Part shown: piece after piece, positions 9,564-19,619 of the stretch
Layout: each line of letters starts with the position of its first letter
Position numbering within the stretch: position 1 is the first letter of the stretch
Origin: Euclidia mi
Taxonomy: Eukaryota; Arthropoda; Insecta; Lepidoptera; Erebidae
Direction of reading: 5' to 3'
NCBI GenBank assembly: GCA_944739405.2
Contig: OX123205.2
Location: 34,616,475 to 34,680,474, forward strand
DNA length: 64,000 bases
Program-made: the position numbers and the translations under genes
The notes under the pieces: model-generated
The model's database searches: none
The model's input: only the letters and a program-made list of their open reading frames with translations
Told to the model about the DNA's origin: nothing

Positions 9564-11011
9564 TTACACTTTTTTTGACTGAATGTACATATACATTAAA
9601 TAAAAATTTTGCGCACTCATATGTGATGTGCTTGGTACAGATTCAGTATCGTACTCGTCACTCTCACTTTCAGACTCGGTTTCCGAATCTGAACCTGTAT
9701 TAATGATAAACCTTTCCGTCATTTCGTCAATGGTACAGTCACTATTCATATACTCGTTTTCGACGTCTATTATTTTTCTGCATAATGCACTCCACTCCTT
9801 TTGCCCCATCATATTCACTTTTTCCCGGACGAGCTCCATTGTACTGGTTACGTTCCAGTCCACGTTTTTAGCGGCTACGTGTCCTTTAATAGCAGCCCAC
9901 GCCATCTCGATGGGGTTCAAGTCAGGGTGATATGGGGGTAAACAAAGGACATCGTGATTGTATTTTTTAAACAATTCGTCTATTACGAAGCATTTATGTA
10001 CGTCTTTGTTCTTTTTTATAAGATCGTACAATTGTGGTTTGCGCATGTCCTTTTCAAAGGGTATGCCTTTATCTACTAACCACGATTCCATTATCGCGTT
10101 TTTGTCATTAGATGTAGGGGCCGGATTGCTTAATTTATTATGGTACGGAGCATGATCGATAACCACCACCGAGTTAGGGCTCTAATTTGGTATCAGCTGC
10201 GTCCGTAACCATTTCTCATAATTATTAAAATTCATATTATCATGATAGTCTCCTGTTTTGCTACCTGACTTAAACATTAACAAGGCATTCGGTACAAACC
10301 CTACTTCTGACGCAGCGTGTACTATAACTATCCGCTGACCTTTTGATATGGGGCGTTTTAGGCCTTGAGCGGAACCATCCGACCACGCCTTACCCTTTGT
10401 ATGCGACGAGTGGACATAAGACTCATCAGTGAAAATGATTGGCCGACCTTCATTCCTGTATTTTTTATAGATTGCAAGTACAAAAGCCTTTTCAGGCGAA
10501 TATCGGACTTCTCTATAAGGGCCATTCTATTAGTTTCGGTCTTTCGCCACTTGAAACCCAAGTTTTTCACTATGGTTTGTAAGCTCGTTTTAGCACCCTG
10601 AAAATTTATATCGGATTTGAGTTTCACTAGTAATTTGTTAATGGTCTGCATTTCCTTTTCAGTTTTGTGAAAATTGTGTAAACACCTTTTTATTACACCT
10701 TGGTCAAAATTATCTATTTCGGTTATTGGTTTTGATCTAGACATTTTTTTATCAGGCGTACGGAATACTGAAACTAAGCCCAAAATATTGCCTTCAGTTG
10801 CAATCCGCTGTATAGTGCGTTGAGATACACCAGTAGCATTAGCTACCCTTAAATAAACGTTATCTACGTCTTTTACGCCTTCTTCTTTTTCTTTTTTCAT
10901 ATACTGCGTTATATCGTAAATATTTTTTCTCGCCTGGCCATTTAAAATAAATAATAATAAACAAAGAAACAGTTCAAAACTTAACGAACAACAATCGTAA
11001 GCAACAATCAC
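9564..11011 (-). pseudogene. DD82E transposase (Sailor-like, IS630-Tc1-mariner superfamily), lightly damaged
   Basis: This gene encodes a DDE transposase that would cut and join element ends. Two N-terminal helix-turn-helix units are visible: VANATGVSQRTIQRIA, and GAKTSLQTIVKNLGFKWRK. The catalytic core follows. The first Asp is in IFTDESYVH (codon at 10427-10425), the second in VVVIDHAPYHN (10157-10155), and the Glu in PYHPDLNPIEMAW (9908-9906). Exactly 82 codons separate the second Asp from the Glu, which is the signature of the DD82E/Sailor family; ordinary Tc1 and mariner have 34-41. An acidic serine-rich C-terminal tail follows. Damage: a one-base shift at a T6 run (10461-10466), an in-frame TAG at 10184-10182, and probably a shift at another T6 run (10923-10928), since the likely ATG (10941) is in a different frame. 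Both T6 shifts could be sequencing errors. No clear terminal inverted repeats were found. Confidence 0.85.
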
Positions 11012-11059
11012 AATGAAAAGTTGTCAAAAGTTTTCTTCAAAATACTTGTCAGAATGACA

Positions 11060-12590
11060 ATCATATTATAAGGCAACAAATAAGGGTAGAGTGGTCTGTT
11101 ATAAACAAAAATAAGTTAAATGTACCTGAAGAATATATACAGCATATTAACATAAGTGGTAATATAATATAATATCCCACAGAGATAGAAAACTCTTTTG
11201 ACAATTTATTATATATCTAGATCAAATCATAAAATTTGATCATGATAGAACCAAAATCAGTATGGAAAAACACTTGGGTTCTTTGTTTATACCACCAACC
11301 ACACGTGATAATATAAACAGTGCAATATCTAAGGTCTACAAGCAGTACTCGATACGATGGTGTATCAACTTGGATACTGAAAACCGTGTCTACTAAAATA
11401 TCAAATCCAATGAACCACATAATTTTAGGTAGGTATATTGCAAGGAGTAGTTCCCACGGAATTAAAAAGGACCATAATAAAACGGCTCTTTAAGAAACAT
11501 GATAAACACAGTATGACTCGTTACAGACCTAGAGCATTGATTCCAGTCATATCAAAAATATTTTAGACGGTTATCCATAAGCCTATTGTACAATCGGAAA
11601 CAAAAGAAACGTACCTGAATGCTGCAGTTTTTTTGTTTTGAAAATTGCGTTGACAAACATAGATCGAACGGATTTTCTTTAGGTAGACACATCTTTTAAG
11701 CCGCAATTAAGAATGCGCCCGTGTTGTATTCCAAATAAGTAGGTATTTGGAACATGGCACGCATGGTATGCACCTATGAGTAAGTATCCATGGGACCTCT
11801 ATAGATCATTATTTAAAGATATGTGTTTTATATTATTTGTATTATTGTTATTTATGATAAAAGTTTTATGACTAAAGTTGTAGAGAATTTAATTTGCCAC
11901 GAAAATCTCGTCCACATATTCTTTGTGCAGCCAATAGTTTACCAGATAATCAAGAAAAACTATCTGCATCTGCACTCTTTCCAAGATGGCGGCAGAGGGA
12001 CAAGAGGTACGTCCCCATAAATTTGAATCAAGCTTTACAATAGAATACCCACACATCTATAAAATAAAATTGCGGCGTCTGATAAATGCAACCCCAAATG
12101 TAACTATTCAATGGACTATAAATACTTTTGTCATCGCCTGTACTCAAGACAGAGATAGTTAAACGAATACTAAGGTGTGACAGAGACACATTACATCGCA
12201 CCGAAAACTTCAAAAGTAAAAAAGAGATGTCCAATGTACGTGTTTGCAGTCAATTTAATCGATTTTTATTGATATCGATTAAAATTAATTAGAAAAAATA
12301 TACGTATATTCAATTAAGTACATATAAAAATTGAAAATGTGTTCCAACTCTTTTCATTTATGTCATCGTTATTATATAATTGATATAAGTAAATCTGGTC
12401 TTTAAACCAAGAAAATAAATTTTATTAGATTTGTTTTTTACTGAAAACAAAATCTCACTATATTGCTTGGTTTAATAAATCTATTTCATTTTATATCTTA
12501 TAGTACTTTTATTATTATAACAAAAATAAATGAATTCAAAATCAATTATAAAACTAATCGATTTAAATTTTTGATTGAATAAACTATTAA
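11060..12590. other. AT-rich stretch, nothing recognised
   Basis: No motif-bearing frame is present. GATCAAATCATAAAATTTGATC at about 11220-11241 is a small palindrome. Confidence 0.4.
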
Positions 12591-12596
12591 TTTGTA

Positions 12597-12755
12597 TTTA
12601 CATAACGTGCATCACTGGCCTAGACTACCGCCCCGCGCACCCCGCTTCTTGCCACCGCGTTGTTCCTAAAAAGGATTACTGCGCCGCCTTCTGCGCGAAC
12701 TTCAGACTCGCCATCGATAAACGGCCGTACTGTACACGTCAGGAATATAAGCTTT
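12597..12755 (-). repeat. GC-rich dispersed segment
   Basis: About 150 bp of GC-rich sequence stands out in AT-rich flanks. Read on the minus strand it includes ACAGTACGGCCGTTTATCGA and TGGCGAGTCTGAAG, shared with 8878-8914, then CGCGCAGAAGGCGGCGCAGT. It resembles a repeat common in Lepidoptera as I remember it. A short ORF (12575-12778) covers it but has no recognisable domain. Confidence 0.5.
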
Positions 12756-13856
12756 ATTTTACCACATTAATGGGGTAACCTTTAAATTAAGTAGTAAAAC
12801 AATATTAATGTGGCTTCTTTCAGCAATTTTTTTCTAGACTTAAGTTAGACAAATTTAAGTCTTCTGGCATATACATTCATTAGTCCAAAACAGAACATAC
12901 ATATCACAATTTATATCGTTGTGATTTAAGTCGTGAGTTCTATCCACACACGAGGCAACATTTTGAGTAATCTAAAAATTATTATTTCGCGTCTAGATCC
13001 CCCTTGTATTCGTTACCTCTAAGCTAGCCTACAAAATCCGCCACGATGTAGGATTTATTTACTAACAGTACATGATTAAGACAAAATATAAATATCGTAT
13101 TCAATTGTGAATTATTACGTATTAAATTGTTAAAAATTATCGCTTGCTAAGCGGTGAAGGGAAACATTGTGAAGAAAATCAATATACTATCGAAAATCAT
13201 GTCACTGCGGGCGGTCCAACCCATAACGCGCGCTTGGCCTAATTTGAACTCTTATCTTTAAAAAAAAAGGTAAAAGAACAATGGTTTTTGAGTCTACTGC
13301 ATTGTTGGCGTAGGTGTTGATTTATATTGCATACAAACTTTTTCATTAACTTCTTTATGCCATTCGATTAATGAGTTTTGAAAACATGTGTTACAGACGG
13401 ATTTTTTGGATTTGTAAAGCGGCTTCCAATTTATTCGTGTTAAGAGTCATGTTATAGAGATTATAAGGGTTTGGCCAATTTGTGCGGAAGGCAAATTGAT
13501 GTTTGAAGGGTATTGGACGCGGCCGGCAAATATTTGAGGCATGTTAACAATGTCTTTTTATTGTTAATGTGGAGAAGCAAATAAACAGCAGTAAGTCAAT
13601 GGTTAAGGAATGTAACTTGCAATAAAATTGAAGGATCCTAGATTCTATTATCATCTATACTTAGTACTAACCTGATATTTGTGCCGAAATCTAAAACACA
13701 ATTTACTTATACAAACTAAATTAAACTCACTGTAGCTGGCTAGACCGATAGTATTACACCAATGTATTATAGAATCGAACCTTGACCCTCAAGATTACCT
13801 CCAAACATAAACAAAGAACAACTTTAAAATGTACTTATAAATAATGTTTATTATGT
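12756..13856. other. AT-rich stretch with a possible diverged LINE 3' fragment
   Basis: At 13110-13250 the phrase TACGTATTAAATTGTTAAAA and TTGCTAAGCGGTGAAGGGAA, then CATTGTGAAGAAA, resembles the LINE 3' end at 29789-29960 (GCGTATTAAATTGTTAATTA, TTGCTAAACGGTGAGGGAAA). Otherwise nothing was recognised. Confidence 0.4.
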
Positions 13857-14095
13857 CAGCCTAGAGACGTCTATTGCTGGACATAGGCCTCCCCCAAGGT
13901 TCTCCACACAGACCAATTTTGGATGCGGACTCCAACCGCTTTCCGCGATCTAAACCAGATCGTCGGTCCACCTTGCGGGAGGTCTACCCCTGCTGCGTCA
14001 TCCGGTACGTGCTCGCCACTCCAGAACCCGCCTGCCCCAACGGTCATCGGTTCTTCGAGCTATGTGCCCTGCCCATTGCCACTTCAGCCTAGTTA
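13857..14095 (-). pseudogene. C-terminus of a non-LTR retrotransposon ORF (5'-truncated)
   Basis: The minus strand reads RLKWQWAGHIARRTDDRWGR, then RVLEW, then after an in-frame TGA the segment GRPPARWTDDLV followed by a TAG. A 'KWxWAGHIARxxDxRW ... GRPxxRWxDDL' pattern is the extreme C-terminus of many arthropod non-LTR retrotransposons of RTE-like type. The sequence then continues to CCAGCAATAGACGTCTCTAG, the usual 3' end of such copies. Stops and a frame change make it a dead fragment; the rest of the element is absent. Confidence 0.82.
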
Positions 14096-14140
14096 TTTGT
14101 AAATTATTAATATTTGACAAACATTAATAATTTACAAATA
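14094..14140. repeat. 47-bp palindrome at the LINE fragment's edge
   Basis: TATTTGTAAATTATTAAT is mirrored by ATTAATAATTTACAAATA around an 11-bp loop. It begins at the 5' edge of the LINE fragment 13857-14095. Confidence 0.88.
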
Positions 14141-14600
14141 CGTTTCAATCTACAATGTCTAAAAAAATCTATGTTAAACACTTCCATCCAATTTTCCTTT
14201 TTCGTCATTCCGAAGTGTTTTCAACGAGAACGGAATTGTTCAAAACAAAAAGTTTTGAAGCGGTTCCGTTGTTTTTTAAAACAAACACATTTTTTTATTT
14301 ACTCTGTCGCATTCGAATACAACCTCGGAAGTACGACTTGGATTATTCGAAATTATTTACTGTCGCATTGAAGAGTTGATCCATCGAAAATGGCATGGTA
14401 TTATTATTTGAATTATAGGTCGCCTATTGAACATTTTACTGTAACCTTTCTTTTCTTTTTTGTCTCTCTGTGGTTACAGTGTGTAAATTGTACAGTCAAG
14501 TAAAGGTACAGATACTAAATTATAATTTTTCATACATTTTTGTCACAGAATAAGTTCTAAACTAAAATTCGTTATATTTTAAAATATGTTCTACATTAGT

Positions 14601-14644
14601 GTGGAAAGAGTTGTGCGACTATACAGTCACACAACTCTTTCCAC
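14601..14644. repeat. 44-bp near-palindrome, first of an overlapping pair
   Basis: GTGGAAAGAGTTGTG-GACT is mirrored by AGTC-CACAACTCTTTCCAC. The final CCAC is also the first base block of the next palindrome at 14641-14672. Confidence 0.88.
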
Positions 14645-14672
14645 TACGCTGACCATACGGACAGCGTAGTGG
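14641..14672. repeat. 32-bp palindrome at the head of SINE H
   Basis: CCACTACGCTG is mirrored by CAGCGTAGTGG around 10 bases. The right arm is the 5' head of the tRNA-derived SINE, so the left arm is an inverted copy of that head. Confidence 0.88.
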
Positions 14673-14830
14673 TTTAAGCGGTCGCCTGGCCGCACTGCGC
14701 TGAATATCGTGGGTTCGATCCCTACACGAGACAATACTTTGTTGTATACCTACACAAGTTGTTGGTTCGAGTCTGTGTTCTTTGTGTCCATCAATTATAT
14801 GTATGTAAAGCCCTGGCCGCACTTGATACA
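14660..14830 (+). mobile_element. tRNA-derived SINE, family H, best copy
   Basis: An A-box-like GTAGTGGTTTAAGCGG and a B-box GTGGGTTCGATCCCTACAC, spaced as in tRNA genes, are followed by GAGACAATACTTTGTTG and a non-tRNA body ending near TATGTATGTAAAG. Minus-strand copies lie at 19440-19615 and about 22800-22930. The presence of several copies with the same body beyond the tRNA part makes it a SINE and not a tRNA gene. Confidence 0.75.
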
Positions 14831-14999
14831 CTACTACTAGGCAATCCCAGTACTATTGCCAAAAATAAGGTACATTGTACCAGCGAATTACACGGGCATG
14901 CCAAGACAGAGTTAAATGGCCGCCAAACATAAACTATTATCTATGTCACGGGACCAAAGATTCACTTGCTTTAAAATCGAAACAATCATTTTATTAGTC

Positions 15000-15362
15000 T
15001 ATTAGTTCATCAACCATGCTATTATTTCCCACAATATAAAAATGGCATTTTGTGTGTTATTTTAACCATGCCCCCTTCCCCGATATAATACACTACTATA
15101 AGACACAGCAAAAAATTAAAAAAAATAATAAGTAAATACTTTTCCTTCAATCTCGGCCGGAGACTTATTGGGTATGGATCGGTCCACACCGGTACGAGTA
15201 TAAAGTAAGAGAATGGTTAAAAAAATCCTAGATGACATAATATCTATTTACAGTAACTTGAATTTAATGATTATTAACATTAGTTTTGTTTGTTTGGATG
15301 ATGCCAATTTCTTTAGTCACAAAAAAAATACCTTATGTGGTTATCCGTCAAAGTGACTTCAC
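15000..15362. other. AT-rich stretch, nothing recognised
   Basis: No coding frame, paired ends or tail seen. Confidence 0.4.
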
Positions 15363-15661
15363 TTTTTTATAGTAATAGGCGGAAAACGAGCAGACAGATC
15401 GCCTGATGGAAAGCAATTACCGCCGCCCATGGACACAAGCAACACCACAGAAGTCACAAGCGTTGCCGCCCCTTGGGATGGGAAAAGGGATAGGGTGAGG
15501 AGTGGGATGAGGGAGATGGAATAGGGCCTCCGGCACTCTCACTCACTGAAACCAACGCAACAGTTTAGGTACTGTTACTTTACGTCGATTTTCTGTGAGA
15601 GGGTAATACTTCCGCGGTTGAGCCGGCCCACTCATGCTGAAATCAGTAAGGCTCTACTACC
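15363..15661 (-). mobile_element. A-tailed retroposon family B, copy 1
   Basis: Read on the minus strand it starts at GTAGTAGAGCCTTACTGATT, passes CCGGCTCAACCGCGGAAGTA, a CCTCATCCCACTCCTCACCC stretch and CCATGGGCGGCGGTAATTGC, and ends at GCCTATTACTATAAAAAAG. Copies at 45297-45605 (same orientation) and 48385-48696 (opposite) share the whole length of about 300 bp. All three end in an A run after CCTATTA, which fits retroposition, though no tRNA-like boxes are visible in the head. Confidence 0.75.
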
Positions 15662-15925
15662 TGTGGCCTTTTAATTGCCGGATATTGTAAATACAAAAGA
15701 AAATGCATTATTAATATACTCACCTTTATATTATCATATTGCCATTTACGTCTACAGTCTATTATTTATAATATTCGTATTGGCATATTTATTGTCATGG
15801 GTGATTTATTTTGTCTTACAAAATAAACACAAGAGGTTAATACAAAATACAGTGTGGACACATCTTAGTAAGTAATAAAAAGTTTAGAATGCAGTGTTGC
15901 TCTAATTAAAATTCAGATTGGTCCC

Positions 15926-15999
15926 GGATAAAAATTAGATCATTCCAATTTGTAACTGCTAAGAGCAGTTACAAATTGTAATGATCTAATTTTTTATCC
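15926..15999. repeat. 74-bp palindrome
   Basis: GGATAAAAATTAGATCATTC continuing to AACTGCT is mirrored from AGCAGTTACAAATTGTAATG to TTTTTATCC, with a 3-4 base loop and a couple of mismatches. It is the longest short-loop hairpin in the window outside the MITEs and could fold like a microRNA precursor, though nothing shows it is transcribed. Confidence 0.9.
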
Positions 16000-17640
16000 A
16001 TTTCCGTACTTAGCAGTAATTGGCTTAATGATTCGTCAATTAAATGCGAAAAAACTGCATTTATTTTTGAACTTAAGGTAAATTAGGTAAGTAGAACAAT
16101 ACGGTGATCTAAAAAATTGGCAAGAGTTTGTTCCAGGTTCGAACGAGGATCTAAAACTTATTTTCGCTTCAGTCAGTATTTGTTACTCTGTGCCATGAAG
16201 CCAAATAAATTACTTTGTATTATAAAAAGAAATCTCAACTATCGCCACTCTAATTTTACGTATTAAATAAATCAATAAATAGAAAGTCTTGGAACAGCTT
16301 CATACACATTTAAGACTTAGGTATTGAACGGATCAATCAGTTTATGTTAGTAAGCCCATGCCAGATTCAATTGGTGATACGCACAAAGGAAATCTTGCAA
16401 CATCGGAAACTGCATTTTCAGAGATAGTCTACTTTCGACGGTTTTCTGAAATCTGCCATTAAGCTATTTGATCATCGCGAATTACTAATGGATCTACGTG
16501 AAGTGTTTCAGAGATGTCATTGAATTGCCGAAAATGACCTAGCTTTGATAAAGTAATATCGTGAGCTATGGTTAAGTAAGATGTGTTTTGGACAACAGAC
16601 CTATCAGCAAAAAATTGGTCCCATATTCAGACAGACATTCTTAAATCATAATTATCAGCTATTTTTCCTAATAAAAATTCAGTGCCTAAAAAAATAGAGT
16701 CGGGGAAGGTCCCTTAAGTATGCTGCGACTCAGCGTTATAAGAATATATGGGGATAGAGGCATTATTTTTTAATTTTCTCTGAAGTACATGGAAACTCAC
16801 TCACCATGTAATGGCCTACTATTTAGGCCAGAATATAGAGGCTTTACAAGTCACCAAAAGGCCTTATTTGGACAGAAGAGACACTTGAGGATTGGTCAAA
16901 GTTTAGGCTCTAGATGGAGGCAGTCCGAATAGCAATATATTTGACAATCAATTTAAGAGCCATTTCAAGGGCTTTAACAAAATTAATAGTGGGGCATTTC
17001 TCTCCAAAAATAGTGTTTTAACATTTTCGTCCAATACTATAAAAAAATTGGTACCGTCATTGATGATTGATCCTTTCGTAGTTATACGTACCTGGAAAAG
17101 AAAGAAACAAACAAGTAGTAAATAGTTTAGGGCCATCAAACTATTAACGACACTTTAATTTTTGATCTACAAGTGTTCTTGGGTAAATATGTTGAATTGT
17201 TGAATAATAGTCAGCAAAAGAGCCATTAAACGTTATCTTCAACAAAAAAAATACAACACAATTTATAAAACAATTACAATTTGAAAAAAAATATTGCTTA
17301 TTATGTACCTTACATAAAACAACAAGATACATCCCACTCGAGTTTCGTAACATATCTGGTATCAAGATATAAAATCTAAAGGAAATTTCGTTTTACTTAA
17401 AGGAGAGGACGGCCTGCAAAAGGACCTTTTTTCTAAGACGCCACTTCTTAGGATTAGACTTAACCCACTTTGCGCAAAGAATTTTAGAATAAAAGATAAT
17501 ATTAAGCTGTCTTTGTTTTGCCTAGGCTTGTCTAGAGCCATGTTTTTTTGTACTGCTGCCAGATATACGGCTATCACTGTCGTAGCAGCAGTCAACAGTC
17601 CAAATAGATTTTGATCTTTTAGGCATATTTTAGCTTAAGT
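16000..17640. other. AT-rich stretch; weak secretory-exon-like segment only
   Basis: The minus strand at 17136-17092 reads MALNYLLLVCFFLFQ and is followed directly by GTACGTAT, which would be a good splice donor after CAG. It is a signal-peptide-like first exon in shape only; no downstream exon could be identified. The rest shows nothing. Confidence 0.3.
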
Positions 17641-17653
17641 TTATCCAGACTCG

Positions 17654-17697
17654 TTCTTTCCGAGAATTTAAACGAGATTTTAAATTCTCGGAAAGAA
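17654..17697. repeat. 44-bp palindrome
   Basis: TTCTTTCCGAGAATTTAAA is exactly mirrored by TTTAAATTCTCGGAAAGAA around a 6-bp loop. Confidence 0.92.
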
Positions 17698-17699
17698 GG

Positions 17700-18780
17700 T
17701 GTCTGTCCTACAATCCTTTATGAACAGGACAACCCTATTAAGCGGTAGTGTAAAAGCAATTTGATCTACAAGACCATTCAGAAAGTCAACTTCACCATAA
17801 TATGGTTCCGTTCCCACCTATAGAAACACGAAACACTAAAAATAGGGGGAAAGTTCAACAAAGCTACACAATAATAAAACATTATAATACGAACTAATTT
17901 TTTTCATTTTACTTGTTTTTTGCTTAGGCACACACAAATGAAAGTAGACCAATTTGGGGTAGGCGTTTTTATTTAGGAATTCCGGGTATAATGTTCTATT
18001 TTGTCGCTTGCCTTTTGTTGGTTTACACTTTTTATGGCTGTCGATTTCAGAATAGGTAGTGATGTTATACAATTCTCTAGCTTGGTGACATAGTGATACA
18101 CTCAACTTTGCTTGAAAACCCTTCTTGTGGTTCAAATAACTTTTCTTTTATGACTGCTCGGATGGCGTAGCGGTTTAAAAAGCCGCCTCATTATTACATA
18201 CTGGACAAACGGATATGGGGAAACAATGAAATAAAAACCAACACTTCGAGAAATAATGCTAAGAAAATTTATGTTTGGGAGAGGACGGCGAAGATATTTC
18301 CACACTTTTCTGCAGTTCTCTAGAATCCAAGATCCAAATAGAGCCAAGGTCACTATAAGTGGTAGCTATTTACTACATCAGTGTAACCGAAGCCCGTTTG
18401 CCATAGCAATATAAATAAAAAATAACCAATAAAAATACCAGTCTTAGGACAACTTGAAACCGTTAATTCCAGGTCTAAATATAAACCAGATTGGAATTTG
18501 ATTAATTAGAAATTGAAATTGACGACTTAGTCAATCAGAGTGATTTAATTAGGTACTGTAAAACTAGATGGAGATTGCAATACATTATTCGAGATGGTTT
18601 ATTTTGTACTGATGATGATGAGAGATTTGAAGTATAAAAATAATATTATAAATATATGGTCTAAGATCCATAGAGGAAGGATATTTACCAATCTGTCTAC
18701 TATATGAAAAGTATTTCATATTAAATTTAGCATGTTAGAAAGCCTACCTAACCGTTCTTGTCACAAGCCAAACGTCGTTT
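17700..18780. other. AT-rich stretch with a tRNA-like scrap
   Basis: At about 18155-18200 TCGGATGGCGTAGCGGTTTA resembles the head of SINE H (GACAGCGTAGTGGTTTAAGC), but no B-box follows. ORFs of 70-100 codons here show no known domain. Confidence 0.35.
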
Positions 18781-18794
18781 CAAGGTCTTTGGGC

Positions 18795-19351
18795 GGGGTA
18801 TTCCTGAAAGCGCAACTATTTTTGAGCGCAACTAAAAAAGCGCAACTACTTTATTCCACAAAGCGCAACTAAATATCAAGATGCAATAGTGCTGGTTAAT
18901 AACAAACGGAAAATATCGATAGTTGATAAGACAGGACATTTTAGTATACTTTAGCTGTTGCTGTGCGCCTGAGTTTTACCTATACCATCCAGTGCTTTAT
19001 TTCTGATTCATGACCCTAAAACCAGGTTTTATTAGGCTACTAACTTCTGTTCATTTTTGTTACCCTTATACTTTTCAAAATATTTTACTGATTGATATTT
19101 GTTACCAGATTCTATAAACACTTCTAACCTCTGTTCATTTCTGTTATCCTGGTACTTTTAAAACGATCACCATAATATAATAAATAAAAAATGGGCAGAC
19201 AGACGATTTACAAATTCTATCGATAGTAAATAGTCATTTAAGAATCTGTTATGCCCCTTCACTATTTTTTGACGCGGTTGCGCTTTGTGGAATAAAGTAG
19301 TTGCGCTTTTTTAGTTGCGCTCAAAAATAGTTGCGCTTTCAGGAATACCCC
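18795..19351. mobile_element. MITE-like element with 75-bp perfect TIRs and iterated GCGCAACT
   Basis: The left end GGGGTATTCCTGAAAGCGCA continues through four GCGCAACT motifs to CCACAAAGCGCAAC. The right end (about 19277-19351) is its exact reverse complement over about 75 bp. The flanks CTTTGGGC (18787-18794) and CTTTGGGG (19352-19359) match at 7 of 8 positions, so a target duplication of 7 or 8 bp is likely. The interior is non-coding. An 8-bp duplication would suit hAT or P-type transposases, but the termini are not the hAT CAGGG-type I would expect, so the superfamily is left open. The repeated GCGCAACT units look like subterminal transposase-binding sites. Arms without a mismatch suggest a young or gene-converted copy. 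Confidence 0.88.
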
Positions 19352-19439
19352 CTTTGGGGGGCAGTCTATAAACTCGGAAACCAGAGTTGCTTACACACGC
19401 GAAAGGAAATTGCCTTTCCTTTTTTTGCATTTGGATTAA

Positions 19440-19615
19440 ATCCTGTCTCGCGGGGGACTTTACAAATATACAACTAACGGACGAAATGAACACAACGAAA
19501 TAACAATTTATGAATCACACAAAGTGTTGTCTTGTATGGGGATCGAACCCACAACACTCAGCCAGTGTCAAGCGGCGCGACGGCCGCTTAAACCATTCCG
19601 CCATCCGTCGAAGAA
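19440..19615 (-). mobile_element. tRNA-derived SINE, family H, minus-strand copy
   Basis: On the minus strand GGATGGCGGAATGGTTTAAG CGG (A-box-like) and GTGGGTTCGATCCCCATAC (B-box) are followed by AAGACAACACTTTGTGTGAT and a body, as in the copy at 14660. It could pass a quick look for a tRNA gene, but the shared body says SINE. Confidence 0.72.
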
Positions 19616-19619
19616 AACC

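Noticed and set aside
14660..14735. Possible tRNA gene
   Set aside because: A and B boxes are present, but the same body beyond the tRNA part recurs in other copies and no clean cloverleaf forms, so it is a SINE.
17362..17595. Minus-strand ORF with a hydrophobic start
   Set aside because: The frame opens with TTG, not ATG, and the translation has no conserved motif; no splice pattern supports it.
19535..19615. Possible minus-strand tRNA gene
   Set aside because: Same SINE family H; the body downstream of the B-box matches the 14.7-kb copy.
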